From Bacillota bacterium (GTDB lineage: Bacteria; Bacillota; Clostridia; Acetivibrionales; JAEZXR01): 64,000 bases of DNA. This document shows, piece by piece, positions 8,396 to 17,697 of this stretch; position 1 is the stretch's first letter, and each line of letters opens with the position of its first letter. The stretch spans positions 62,001 to 126,000 of the forward strand of contig JAEZXR010000105.1 of the NCBI GenBank assembly GCA_023419605.1, in the 5' to 3' direction. The notes under the pieces are model-generated. The model was given only the letters and a program-made list of their open reading frames with translations. It was not told the DNA's origin and searched no databases. A program made the position numbers and the translations under genes.

Positions 8396-9889
8396 ATGGA
8401 TGTAGTTGTAAAAACCTGCCAGGGAGAGGTGCGTGGAAGCGTTGCCGATGGTGTGAATACATTTAAGGGGATTCCCTATGCAGCGTCACCCTTTGGCGCC
8501 AATCGGTTCCGCCCCCCGCAGCCGGCGGAGCCCTGGAGCGGTGTGCGAGACGCCCTCACCTATGGCCCGGAGGCACCCCAGCTGCGCCCTGACCCGCAGA
8601 TTGAAGCCCTCACTCCAGATCCTGCCGTCCCTGGTGAGGATTGCCTGAACCTCAATATCTGGTCACCCGAGCTGGGATCGGCCGGGTTACCGGTCATGGT
8701 GTGGATTCCCGGCGGTATGTTCGAGGTGGGATCGGGGGCATCCTATAACGGCAGTCGCTTCGCTCGCGATGGCATTGTATGCGTGACCATCAATTACCGT
8801 GTTGGCGTCGATGGCTTCCTCTATCTGGGCGACGGAAACGCCAACCTCGGCTTGCTGGACCAGGTCGCCGCTCTTGAGTGGGTCCAGGAGAATATCGCCG
8901 CCTTCGGCGGTGATCCCGGCAATGTCACCATCTTCGGCGAGTCGGCGGGTGCTATGAGCGTTGGCACGCTGCTTTCCATGCCCCATGCTGCTGGTCTGTT
9001 CCGGCGGGCCATCGCCCAGAGCGGAGCGGCTCATCAGGTACTCCCGGCCGCGACCGCGCAGCGGGTCGGCCGATACCTTGCCGAGAAACTTGGTGTCGAA
9101 GCAACCCGGGAGGCGATGGCAGCAGTTCCCATTGACCGACTGCTTCAGGCTCAGGCGGAGTTGAAAGCCGATCTTTTTGCGCATCCTGACCTGGAGCGCT
9201 GGGGAAGTGAGTTGGTGGCCAGCACGCTGCCGTGGCAGCCGGTGGTCGATGGGGAGATCATCCCCGCACGCCCGATTGATCGCATTGCTGCCGGAGCCGG
9301 TGCGGGCGTCGACGTCATGGTCGGTACGAACACCGATGAATGGAGACTGTTCCTGGTGGCCAATGGCGCTGTCGGCCGTGTCACCGACGAGGTCCTGGCC
9401 GGAGCTGTGGCGGCCTACGGACTCCCGGTTGAAGCGGCACTGGCCACCTATCGCGCGGCACATCCGGGCGCCAGCGCCGGCGACCTGCTGGCGGCCCTCC
9501 AGACCGACTGGTGGTGCCGTATCCCCGCCATCCGCCTGGCAGACGCACATGCGAAGAGCACTTCAGCTACCTATATGTACGAGTTTGCCTGGCCCTCACC
9601 GGAGTTAAACGGGCTCCTCGGTGCCTGCCATGCTCTTGAGATTGCCTTCGTCTTTGACACTCTCGACAAGGGGTTTAAGCCAATGCTGGGGCCGCTTCTG
9701 GGAATCGACCCTCCGCAGCAGCTTGCTGACACCATGCACGCTGCCTGGGTTGCTTTTGCTACCAATGGAGACTGTGGCTGGCCGAAGTACGAGCTCAGTC
9801 GCAGGGCAACCATGCGCTTCGATACAACGTCGGAGGTCGTGTACGATCCTCGATCCGCAGAGCGGGCTCTATGGGAAGGCGTGCGTTAG
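8396..9889 (+). CDS. type-B carboxylesterase, GC-rich
   Basis: A 497-aa alpha/beta hydrolase of the carboxylesterase type B family. It has EDCLNLNIW, the nucleophile elbow GESAGA with the catalytic Ser, GTNTDEW for the acidic residue, and CHALEIAFVF for the catalytic His. The ATG at 8396 is chosen because GAAGGAGGT lies 6 bases upstream; an ATG at 8390 is too close. Base composition and codon use (GCC, CTG, CGC, GGC) are far more GC-rich than every neighbour, and the shift is sharp at both ends, so recent transfer from a GC-rich bacterium is likely. Substrate unknown. Confidence 0.88.
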   Translation: MDVVVKTCQGEVRGSVADGVNTFKGIPYAASPFGANRFRPPQPAEPWSGVRDALTYGPEAPQLRPDPQIEALTPDPAVPGEDCLNLNIWSPELGSAGLPVMVWIPGGMFEVGSGASYNGSRFARDGIVCVTINYRVGVDGFLYLGDGNANLGLLDQVAALEWVQENIAAFGGDPGNVTIFGESAGAMSVGTLLSMPHAAGLFRRAIAQSGAAHQVLPAATAQRVGRYLAEKLGVEATREAMAAVPIDRLLQAQAELKADLFAHPDLERWGSELVASTLPWQPVVDGEIIPARPIDRIAAGAGAGVDVMVGTNTDEWRLFLVANGAVGRVTDEVLAGAVAAYGLPVEAALATYRAAHPGASAGDLLAALQTDWWCRIPAIRLADAHAKSTSATYMYEFAWPSPELNGLLGACHALEIAFVFDTLDKGFKPMLGPLLGIDPPQQLADTMHAAWVAFATNGDCGWPKYELSRRATMRFDTTSEVVYDPRSAERALWEGVR

Positions 9890-10231
9890 CTCCTTCCGCT
9901 GTGGTATGGCGATGCAGGAAGAAGAGGAAAGATGTCTGCGGCAGTGTGAAGCCAGAAAATTATAGACTGTGGGATTGTGAAAAAATGAATCATCTAAAAG
10001 ATTTTAACTGCACAAAAATTTATCCGAATTGCAGTCCAAAGGCATGTTGAATCCATAGCTCGGATCATTCGTGCTTAAAGTTGGATGCAAAAGGATTTCA
10101 AGGGTTCTTGAATTTGACATGAGGTAGAAATAAAAGATATTAAAAAAAGCAGATAGGCATACTATTCTTAGTTACCTTATCTGCTTTTTTAACAATAGTT
10201 TATATATCAATCTATGCCGTTTGAAAGCGAA
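9890..10231 (+). terminator. spacer with intrinsic terminator
   Basis: Between the esterase and the next minus-strand frame. It holds a hairpin: AAAAAAGCAGATA (10143-10155) pairs with TATCTGCTTTTTT (10178-10190). The terminal T-run on the plus strand and the A-run on the other side make it usable from both directions. No gene seen in the remainder. Confidence 0.65.
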
Positions 10232-10501
10232 TCAAATTTTGCTGTCAATAAGTATAATCAAGCCTTTGCCGGGCTCTATGCGAAGAGGCGTATCGCAACC
10301 CAAATCAATGCATTCATCCTGAAAGTCAGGAATGAAGGGAATGGTAAGCGTTGAACGGTGTTGGTCAAGATTTGTACTTCTCCATTGTACCCTCAGCGTA
10401 AATTCTGCAATTGAATCCGCCCAACTCGCTACTGCAACCATGACTTTATCCTTTTTCGCGTATGTGGTTGCATATATTTCTTTCAGGGGGCCCGGCCTCA
10501 T
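10232..10501 (-). pseudogene. C-terminal fragment, possibly of a glycosyl hydrolase-like protein
   Basis: An 89-aa frame. Its pattern (YATTYAKKDKVMVAVASWAD, a beta-rich middle, then PLRIEPGKGLIILI at the end) resembles the C-terminal beta-sandwich of some glycoside hydrolase-like proteins. The upstream part of such a protein is absent, so this looks like a remnant. The assignment is tentative. Confidence 0.3.
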
Positions 10502-10863
10502 TACCTATATCAGATAATTTTAACTGTAAAGAACATTCCTCTTTACTCCGGAAGGCATAGAGAACTGTTCTTTGCCTATTTCAAAGGATTTTAGATGATA
10601 TCCCGAGGGAATCCGGTTTTCCTCTACTTGAGTGGAAGGGTGAGAATACTGAAACTCCATTTGAGAGCTCTCTTACTATCTGCTGATGCAGGCATTGGAA
10701 CGGATATACAGAATGGCAGTCACAGTATTGAGCTTTTATGGGATTTTTAACACTAAGATTGAAAATCCGTTTTAAAGGGATATAATATAATTATGCTATA
10801 AGCTTTCAAAGCTGCATAATTAAAGCAGAGATAGCAAATTTAAATTTTTGAGGAGAATACGGT
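10502..10863. other. spacer with coding debris and the promoter of the VOC gene
   Basis: On the minus strand about 10518-10620 reads ENRIPSGYHLKSFEIGKE and on to a stop, probably the tail of another lost gene. On the plus strand TTGAAA (10759-10764), 16 bases, TATAAT (10781-10786) form a good sigma-A promoter for the VOC gene. Nothing else recognised. Confidence 0.5.
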
Positions 10864-11226
10864 ATGAAATTTTGTTGGAGTACAATAACGGTTGAGAATA
10901 TGCAGGAGTCCCTGAATTTCTATCAGGAAATAGTTGGACTTACAGTGGATAGAAGGCTTGAAGCTGGGCCCGGTGTTGAGATTGCATTTTTAGGAGATGG
11001 AGAAACAAAGGTGGAACTGGTGTGCAATGAAGCAAATAAGAAAGTCACCATCGGACAGGACATTTCTCTGGGATTTGAAGTGAAATCTGTTGATGAAATG
11101 ATAGCTTTTGTTAAGGAAAAAGGAATCGGCATACATAGCGGACCCTTCCAGCCTAATCCACATATTAAATTTTTCTATGTATTGGATCCCAATGGTTTAA
11201 AAATTCAGTTTGTAGAAAATATTTAG
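10864..11226 (+). CDS. VOC-superfamily (glyoxalase/bleomycin-resistance-like) protein
   Basis: A 120-aa single-domain VOC protein with two beta-alpha-beta-beta-beta units: WSTITVENMQESLNFYQEIVG at the start, and FYVLDPNGLKIQFVENI, a typical family ending with the metal-site Glu, at the end. TGAGGAG precedes the ATG. The family includes dioxygenases, isomerases and drug-binding proteins; no specific role can be given. A terminator-like hairpin follows. Confidence 0.85.
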   Translation: MKFCWSTITVENMQESLNFYQEIVGLTVDRRLEAGPGVEIAFLGDGETKVELVCNEANKKVTIGQDISLGFEVKSVDEMIAFVKEKGIGIHSGPFQPNPHIKFFYVLDPNGLKIQFVENI

Positions 11227-12247
11227 CGGCTAAAATGTAGTTTTTTGCAGCTTCTGCGGGAGGCACAATTTTTCGTTTTAGTACTACAAATGGGATGGAA
11301 AAAATCATACAAATAAGGTGAAAGTGCTGCGACAGCAACTAATTTGGAAAATTATTGCGGTCGCAGCACTTTTGATATTATTGAAAAAGCAGTGATAAAA
11401 AAATAATTTTTTTGGTTTTAAGCTCATTTTAAAAATGATAAATGGGCCGGATTTGCCGCCTATATGGAGCATAAACTGCCTTTTTTGCCGGGTGGCATTG
11501 ACTATACTATCGATTCGACATTAAAGGGCGAAATTCATTTTCTATTTCCCCTGAATTATTGATTTTAAGGCATTTTAAGGTATAAATTTTCTCATTATTA
11601 CATAATTGGATAAAAATTCATACGTATATATTGACAATTGTCTTGAATTTAATTATAATACAAACAAAAGCTTGGTGTAAAGTTTTCATAAAATGTTAAT
11701 AAATGTATACATATGAAAAATATATAGTATTATTTACCTTGGAGAAATGTTTTTTAAAAAGATAGTATGTGTATATGTGTGTCATATTGCATAGGATATT
11801 TAAAGTCTTTAACTAAATAAGGAAATGATGTCTAACTCTTATTTATACTGTCAAGAGAAGTCTTTTATAGTTTATTCAAATGGAATATAGGATTATGGAA
11901 TGCTAATAAAAGCAGGATTAAGTTACTCGGATATTTGAAAGATGATAATCGATAAATTGAAAACCCGTAAATTGGAACATTGGTGTAAATGAATGATTTA
12001 TGGGTTAGCAGTGCAATCGTTTTGTGCTGTTTTGTTTTACTTTGCTATTTGTTATATCACAAAAATGTTGAAGGTAAACATAATTTTAACTTTTCTATTT
12101 TGAAGCACTTATGGGTTGTTAATTGCTGGTGGGTCACGTTAACTTCCGATAAGGAACATACAGTGAAAATCATTGTAACTTATTAGATGAGATGAGTGAA
12201 TGGGCGAAGCTATGTAAACCGTAAAGTAAATTGTGAGGTAACGGGAG
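11227..12247 (+). promoter_or_regulatory. 1-kb AT-rich upstream region and leader of the polyketide locus
   Basis: It contains a perfect sigma-A promoter: TTGACA at 11631-11636, a 17-base spacer, TATAAT at 11654-11659. The leader to loaP is therefore about 580 nt. A 65-codon frame at 11989-12186 (hydrophobic N-terminus, poor ribosome site) could be a leader peptide but is weak. A 44-codon coding fragment (KWAGFAAYMEHKLPFLPGG) lies at about 11425-11562. GGAATATAGGATT at 11882-11894 recurs at 13142-13154, ahead of the next gene. Confidence 0.6.
11321..11373. terminator. terminator-like hairpin after the VOC gene
   Basis: AAAGTGCTGCGA (11321-11332) and TCGCAGCACTTT (11362-11373, approximately) are perfect reverse complements around a 28-base loop, followed by TTTGATATTATT. 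It separates the accessory region from the polyketide locus. Confidence 0.55.
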
Positions 12248-12772
12248 ATGGATTGGTATGTGCTTTTTGTACGGACAAGCCGGGAAGATAAGGTAAAACA
12301 ACTTTTAAAAGAGCGACTGAATACAGATATTTTTGTACCGTTTGTACCCGTGCATGAGAATCTTTTCAAGATTTCAGGAGTTATAAAAAAGGAGTTAAAG
12401 CCTTTGTTTCCGGGATATGTGTTCATTAAATCGGAAGCACCCGGACATGAATTTATAAAAAAAATAAGTGCCTTTATTCATGCGTTTCCTGATATCGTTC
12501 GCATACTGCGATATTCAGATACGGAGATTGCCATGAGGGAATCCGAAAAGAACCTGTTGATGAACTTATATAATGACAATCATTGCATTGAATCATCCAG
12601 CGGGATTATAGTAGGGAATAAAATACATATCACAGATGGACCACTCAAAGGGTGGGAGAGCATCGTCAGGAAAATAAACAGACATAAAAGACAAGCATTG
12701 ATTGAGATCGAGTTTATGGGCGCTATTCGATTAATCAGCGTAGCATTGGAAGTGGTAGAGAAGATCCAATAA
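12248..12772 (+). CDS. loaP: LoaP-type NusG paralogue, transcription antiterminator
   Basis: A 174-aa NusG-family protein. It has an N-terminal NGN domain (WYVLFVRTSREDKVKQLL, PLFPGYVFIK) and a C-terminal KOW domain (GIIVGNKIHITDGPLKGWES). It differs from housekeeping NusG in length and in the variable segment, and sits at the head of a very long polyketide operon, the position of LoaP in Firmicute clusters. Known LoaP proteins bind RNA polymerase and leader RNA to allow read-through of terminators in giant biosynthetic operons. Here it would support transcription of more than 50 kb. The target RNA hairpin cannot be assigned by eye. Confidence 0.88.
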   Translation: MDWYVLFVRTSREDKVKQLLKERLNTDIFVPFVPVHENLFKISGVIKKELKPLFPGYVFIKSEAPGHEFIKKISAFIHAFPDIVRILRYSDTEIAMRESEKNLLMNLYNDNHCIESSSGIIVGNKIHITDGPLKGWESIVRKINRHKRQALIEIEFMGAIRLISVALEVVEKIQ

Positions 12773-13205
12773 GGAACTTTTAAAGCCTTAAGAAACAACC
12801 TCAAATACTATCTTGAAAGTCATAAAGTCTCTTTGGCCGTTTCGTCGCAGAACGGTATATTTTCCGGTTCTATGGCAGCACCGGTTTCATCAATGGTTTT
12901 TCCAGAATATTCACTAAGAAATAGCCTTTTAAAGTATCAAGTGCTATAACTCCATAAAATTAAAAATTTCATTCTATATCGCATAGGAGGCTGTGAAGAA
13001 GGCGGTTTCCTAAGTTTTGCTGCGCTGCATGCGGTAATCTGCAAAGGACCTGCAAAAAAGAACTGCTGTGTTTTATACATCTTCCTATAAAACTCGAAAA
13101 TATATAAACCATATAATGCGTCATAACGGTGGTTCAGGATAGGAATATAGGATTCTATGAATCATAAAACAAGCATACGATGTAAGATTTATAAAGGAAA
13201 ACAGG
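12773..13205 (+). promoter_or_regulatory. 433-nt untranslated leader between loaP and the biosynthetic genes
   Basis: No gene is convincing here. A 38-codon open stretch on the minus strand around 12825-12940 has no recognised relative. Short stems occur (CCGGT and ACCGG near 12864-12884; the GC-rich segment 13010-13060). A LoaP-responsive RNA element would be expected here or in the leader upstream of loaP. Confidence 0.35.
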
Positions 13206-13880
13206 ATGAATAATTATGATGTTTATATTTTGAAAACTAGCTTTATGCACTTTATTAACTACACATACATTGTTATTGACAGATACAGTAAAGAAGCCGC
13301 AATTATTGATCCTGCCTGGAGCCTGAGGGCTATAAAGGATAAAACTGAAAGCTTGAATGCGGATGTAAAAGCTATTTTACTAACACATTCGCACTTCGAT
13401 CATACCAATTTAGTTGCACCCTTAGTAAAGGAATACTGCTGCAATGTTTTTATTTCACAGATCGAGGCTGATTTTTACAATTATACCTGTAAAAACCTTA
13501 TTAAGGTTGCTGGGGGAGACAGAATCGGAATCGGTGAAAGCGAGTTTCTTTGTATACTAACCCCGGGCCATACAGCCGGAAGTATGTGTTATTGGCTGGA
13601 TGACTGTTTTTTTACCGGAGATACCGTGTTTTATGAGGGCTGTGGAATTTGTGAAGGTGGGGGTGCAAGCCCCAATGAAATGTATAAAAGCTTCCAACGG
13701 ATAAAAAAGCTATTGCCTCAGGATACCAGGGTATACCCTGCACATTGCTATGGCAAATTTCCCGGACAACCTTTTCGGTCCCTTTTGAAGGATAATATTT
13801 ATTTTCAGCTGGAAAAAGAAGAGCAGTTTGTAGATTTTAGAATGAGCAGAAATAAAAAAGGATTATTTGATTTTAAGTAA
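13206..13880 (+). CDS. metallo-beta-lactamase-fold hydrolase, BaeB/PksB-like
   Basis: A 224-aa zinc hydrolase with THSHFDH at residues 60-66, further ligands in TPGHTAG, FTGDT and PAHCYGKFPG. Size and position match the stand-alone glyoxalase-II-like hydrolases found at the start of trans-AT clusters such as bacillaene. Their proposed role is hydrolysis of stalled or wrongly loaded acyl thioesters. It is the first gene of the biosynthetic run, 23 bases before the AT-AT-ER gene. Confidence 0.9.
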   Translation: MNNYDVYILKTSFMHFINYTYIVIDRYSKEAAIIDPAWSLRAIKDKTESLNADVKAILLTHSHFDHTNLVAPLVKEYCCNVFISQIEADFYNYTCKNLIKVAGGDRIGIGESEFLCILTPGHTAGSMCYWLDDCFFTGDTVFYEGCGICEGGGASPNEMYKSFQRIKKLLPQDTRVYPAHCYGKFPGQPFRSLLKDNIYFQLEKEEQFVDFRMSRNKKGLFDFK

Positions 13881-13903
13881 TAGCCATAGGAGGGAGGGGA
13901 AAA

Positions 13904-16900
13904 ATGCAAAAAACAAAGGTCTTTATGTTTTCGGGCCAAGGGTCCCAGTACTACCACATGGGTTGGGACCTATACACGAAGAACGGGAAATTCCGGTATT
14001 GGATGGACCGTCTTGACGGAATGGCATCGGATATTCTCGGCGAATCCATCCTCCAAAAAGTCTATGATCCCAGCAAAAAAAGGGGTGAAAACTTTGAAAG
14101 GCTGCTCTACACTCATCCGGCCATTTTTATCATTGAATACTCCCTGGCCAGAACGGTTATGGAAGATGGAATTATACCGGATTATATGATAGGAACCAGT
14201 CTCGGAGAGTTTGTTTCAGCAGCATTAGCAGGTGTAATAAGTGTAGAAGAAGCACTTGCGTGTACAATTAGGCAGGCAAAGATTTTTGAGAGTGATTGCA
14301 GCGAAGGTGGAATGCTTTCTATTTTCTGTAACTATGAACAGTATCAGAAGGATCCTGCTTTTACAAGGCGCATGGAATTGGTTTCTGTCAATTCCGAGGA
14401 GCATTTTGTTTTAGCAGGCTCATGGGAGAATATTGAGGCCATTGTGGAGCGTCTTAAGAAAACTAATATCCTTTATCAAATACTGCCTGTGCGGTATGCT
14501 TTCCACTCTGCCAGGATTGAACCTGCCAGGGAAGAGTTTATAAGCCTGTTTGACAAAATAGTCCTTAAGAAACCTGCAATTAAATATATTTCTTCAGTGT
14601 ATGGCAAAGCAATGGAGGATTTTACCCCGGAATACTTTTGGCATGTGGTGAGAAAGCCCATTAACTTTCGTGAAGCAATTTCAGATGTTTGCAGGAATGA
14701 GGACTGCATATTTATCGATTTGGGCCCTTCAGGAACACTTGCGAACTTTACGAAATCCAATATGAACAATAAGTACGATTCAGAAGTTTTTAGCATTATG
14801 TCACCCTTTGGTAACGATTCAAAAAGTTATTCAACTATAGTATATGAATTAAAAAAGTATAGTAAAGAGAAAAGGAATGGTACGCCTATGATAGCATATG
14901 TTTTCCCAGGTCAGGGGTCACAGCAGAAAGGAATGGGTGCAGAGCTTTTTGGTGAATTTGCGGATTTAACCGGTATCGCGGACAAGGTACTGGGATATTC
15001 CATAAAGGAGCTTTGTATGGAAGACCCCGGTGGGGTGCTTGCGCAGACGCAGTATACCCAGCCGGCTTTGTTTATAGTAAGTGCGTTAAGTTATTTGAAG
15101 AAGGTTAAGGAAACAGGAGTCAAGCCGGATTTCGTAGCAGGGCATAGCTTGGGTGAATACAATGCTTTGTTTGCGGCAGGAGTTTTTGATTTCGAAACAG
15201 GGGTCAAGCTGGTTAAAAAAAGAGGGGAACTGATGAGTAAGGCTACCGGAGGCGGAATGGCTGCTGTCATCGGTCTTACGGAGGAACAAATAAAAGAGGT
15301 ACTACAAAATAACAAGCTGGATAAAATCGATGTGGCTAATTTCAATACACCCAAACAAATCGTTATCTCCGGCCCGGCAGAAGATATCGCCAATGCCAAG
15401 GCCTGCTTTGAAGCGGCGGGAGCGGCAAAGTATGTGCCATTGAGTGTTAGTGGGGCTTTTCATTCACGTTATATGAGGGAAGCAAAAGAAGAGTTCCAGG
15501 AACTCCTGAAGCAGATAGAATTCTCTCCTGCTTCGATACAGGTGATTTCCAATGTTCATGCAAGACCGTACAAAAATCAGGATATAAAGAAAAATCTGGC
15601 AGATCAGATTGATCATTCCGTAAAATGGACAGAAAGCGTCCGTTATCTTATGGGGAAGGGGATTCAAAAAATTGAGCAGGTGGGTCCAGGAACTGCCATA
15701 AGGAGCATGATAAGCACCATACAGAGAGAAGCAGAGCCTTTGGTGGTGGACGATGAGAAAGAGGAAGCCAAAGAAGAAGCTGCAGTAAACCAGGTGGATG
15801 AAGGCAGGAAAAGCATTCTGGCTATTCGTGCCGACTCCTTGGGAAGCGACCAGTTTAAAAAGGATTATGGTTTAAAATACGCGTATGTAGCAGGGTCCAT
15901 GTATAAAGGAGTATCTTCAAAAGAGATGGTGGTTACGATGGCCAAAGCCGGTATGTTGGGCTTTCTGGGGACTGGCGGTATGCGGCTTGAAGATATCGAA
16001 GGCGCGATCAGGTATATACAGGGAGAACTGAAAAACAATGAAGCCTATGGCCTGAACCTGCTGAATAACCCGATGAATCCTGAAAAGGAAGAGGCGGTTG
16101 TTGATTTGTATTTAAAATACGGTGTCCGGAATATCGAGGCATCTGCCTATTTAAGCCTGACTCCTGCAATTGTAAGATTCCGTTTGAAAGGATTGACAAA
16201 GGACAGCAGCGGCAGGGTGGTTTCGAATAAAAGGATTTTCGCAAAGGTTTCCAGACCGGAAGTTGCAGAAGCATTTTTGAGCCCGGCGCCGGAACGTATT
16301 GTAGAAAAGCTCCTTGCCGATAACAAAATCACCAGAGAGGAAGCTGAATTATCAAAAAGGATTGCCATGGTGGACGCGCTTACGGTAGAAGCGGATTCCG
16401 GAGGTCATACGGACGGTGGGGTAGCCTATGCCATTACGCCTGCCATGGTAAGGCTGCGCGATGATATGGTGAAAAAATACGGTTATCCGGGAAAAATAAA
16501 TATTGGTGCGGCAGGAGGAATTGGAACGCCGGAAGCGGCGGCAGCAGCATTCCTGCTCGGCGCAGACTATATTGTTACAGGTTCAATCAACCAGTGCACA
16601 GTTGAAGCGGGCACCAGCGATTCGGTAAAAGAGCTGCTGCAGCAGATGAATGTCCAGGATACCGAATATGCTCCTGCAGGTGATATGTTTGAGATCGGTG
16701 CAAAGGTTCAGGTGCTGAAGAAAGGCCTGTTCTTCCCTGCAAGGGCAAACAAGCTTTACGAGTTGTATAGGCAGTATAATTCCCTGGACGAAATCGATGA
16801 GAAAACCAGAAAACAAATCGAGGATAAATACTTTAAAAAGAGCTTCGAAGAAATCTTTAACGAGTCCAAATCCTTTTATCCGGCTTCGGAAATCGAAAGA

Positions 16901-17170
16901 GCAGAGAAAAATCCCAAACAGAAGATGGCGATCGTATTCAAGTGGTATTTCGGTTATGCTACGAATCTTGCCCTTGGTGGAGCTGAAGACCGTAAGGTTG
17001 ACTATCAGGTCCATTGTGGCCCGGCACTGGGAGCATTTAACCAATGGGTAAAGGATACGCCGCTTGAAACCTGGAGAAGCCGTAATGTGGACAAGATTGC
17101 CGAGAAGCTGATGGTGGATACGGCGGAGGTTTTGAATCAACGGTTCAAAGCCATGGCTGTCGGTATATAA
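13904..17170 (+). CDS. trans-acting AT-AT-ER tri-domain protein
   Basis: A 1088-aa protein serving the AT-less modules. AT1 (about 1-315) has GTSLGE with Ser99 and YAFHSARIEP, resembling the acyl-hydrolase/proofreading branch. AT2 (about 326-600) has FPGQGSQ, GHSLGEY with Ser415, and SGAFHSRYM, typical of malonyl-CoA-specific ATs. Residues about 640-1088 are an FMN-dependent, PfaD/PksE-type enoyl reductase (GTGGMRLEDIEGA, EADSGGHTDGG, GAAGGIGTPEAAAAAF). The protein should load malonyl units on all ACPs, clear aberrant acyl chains, and supply enoyl reduction in trans. Its stop overlaps the open frame of the free ACP. Confidence 0.93.
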   Translation: MQKTKVFMFSGQGSQYYHMGWDLYTKNGKFRYWMDRLDGMASDILGESILQKVYDPSKKRGENFERLLYTHPAIFIIEYSLARTVMEDGIIPDYMIGTSLGEFVSAALAGVISVEEALACTIRQAKIFESDCSEGGMLSIFCNYEQYQKDPAFTRRMELVSVNSEEHFVLAGSWENIEAIVERLKKTNILYQILPVRYAFHSARIEPAREEFISLFDKIVLKKPAIKYISSVYGKAMEDFTPEYFWHVVRKPINFREAISDVCRNEDCIFIDLGPSGTLANFTKSNMNNKYDSEVFSIMSPFGNDSKSYSTIVYELKKYSKEKRNGTPMIAYVFPGQGSQQKGMGAELFGEFADLTGIADKVLGYSIKELCMEDPGGVLAQTQYTQPALFIVSALSYLKKVKETGVKPDFVAGHSLGEYNALFAAGVFDFETGVKLVKKRGELMSKATGGGMAAVIGLTEEQIKEVLQNNKLDKIDVANFNTPKQIVISGPAEDIANAKACFEAAGAAKYVPLSVSGAFHSRYMREAKEEFQELLKQIEFSPASIQVISNVHARPYKNQDIKKNLADQIDHSVKWTESVRYLMGKGIQKIEQVGPGTAIRSMISTIQREAEPLVVDDEKEEAKEEAAVNQVDEGRKSILAIRADSLGSDQFKKDYGLKYAYVAGSMYKGVSSKEMVVTMAKAGMLGFLGTGGMRLEDIEGAIRYIQGELKNNEAYGLNLLNNPMNPEKEEAVVDLYLKYGVRNIEASAYLSLTPAIVRFRLKGLTKDSSGRVVSNKRIFAKVSRPEVAEAFLSPAPERIVEKLLADNKITREEAELSKRIAMVDALTVEADSGGHTDGGVAYAITPAMVRLRDDMVKKYGYPGKINIGAAGGIGTPEAAAAAFLLGADYIVTGSINQCTVEAGTSDSVKELLQQMNVQDTEYAPAGDMFEIGAKVQVLKKGLFFPARANKLYELYRQYNSLDEIDEKTRKQIEDKYFKKSFEEIFNESKSFYPASEIERAEKNPKQKMAIVFKWYFGYATNLALGGAEDRKVDYQVHCGPALGAFNQWVKDTPLETWRSRNVDKIAEKLMVDTAEVLNQRFKAMAVGI

Positions 17171-17199
17171 TGAATCCTTTGAATGAGGTGGGTGTGAGA

Positions 17200-17448
17200 A
17201 TGACGAGAGAAGAGATTTTTAATATTGTTAAAGAAAGCATTGCGGAAATACTACCTGAAATTGATATTGAAAGCTTAAAGGTCGAGGATAGCCTGAGAGA
17301 GCTTGGCGCCAACTCTATAGACAGAGCGGATATTATCATCGACACAATGGAAGCTTTAGGATTGAAGATTCCACTGGTTGAGTTCGGGAATCTAGCCAAT
17401 ATTAAAGAGATTGTCGACTTATTCTATGAAAAGTCGGCTTTAAAGTAA
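17200..17448 (+). CDS. free-standing ACP of the beta-branching cassette
   Basis: An 82-aa acyl carrier protein. The phosphopantetheine site is GANSIDRADI, with Ser after Asn as in AcpK-type carriers, not the usual DSL. ATG at 17200 behind GAGGTG gives the usual AcpK start (MTREEIFNIVKESIAEILP); an in-frame ATG at 17170 overlaps the AT stop. The carrier would hold malonyl, then acetyl after decarboxylation, and donate acetate to the HMG-CoA-synthase homologue. Confidence 0.9.
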   Translation: MTREEIFNIVKESIAEILPEIDIESLKVEDSLRELGANSIDRADIIIDTMEALGLKIPLVEFGNLANIKEIVDLFYEKSALK

Positions 17449-17510
17449 TTCCGTATCAGGGGTCATAGGGATCAGTCGATAAGAAGCAATGTTGTCAGGT
17501 TAAGCTGCAA

Positions 17511-17617
17511 CCCTCGTCCCCTAGCTCCCTCTCCCAAGCTTGGTAGAGGGGGAACGGTGGTCCGGTATTTGTGTTGGATCCCTCTACCGAGCCCGGGAGA
17601 GGGATTTAGGGTGAGGG
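17511..17617. repeat. long imperfect inverted repeat within the operon
   Basis: CCCTCGTCCCCTAGCTCCCT and on to GGTAGAGGG (17511-17550) is mirrored by CCCTCTACCGAGCCCGGGAG and on to TTAGGGTGAGGG (17580-17617). The arms are about 38-40 nt around a 29-nt loop. The sequence style (CCCTCACCCTAAATCCCTCTCCC on the minus strand) is that of a short dispersed intergenic repeat. In the transcript it forms a very stable stem with no T-run after it. Confidence 0.65.
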
Positions 17618-17697
17618 CCGATGCTTGAAGTTACCTGCTTCTTGCGGCAAACAATATTTCTTACTATATGCAGTAACTATTGAAAGGAATTCTATTC

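Noticed and set aside
8687..9550. 287-aa minus-strand frame inside the esterase
   Set aside because: GC-rich DNA gives long chance frames; the plus-strand frame has full catalytic motifs.
11989..12186. 65-aa membrane-like peptide upstream of loaP as a firm gene
   Set aside because: Poor ribosome binding site and biased composition in AT-rich DNA; kept only as a possibility in the leader entry.
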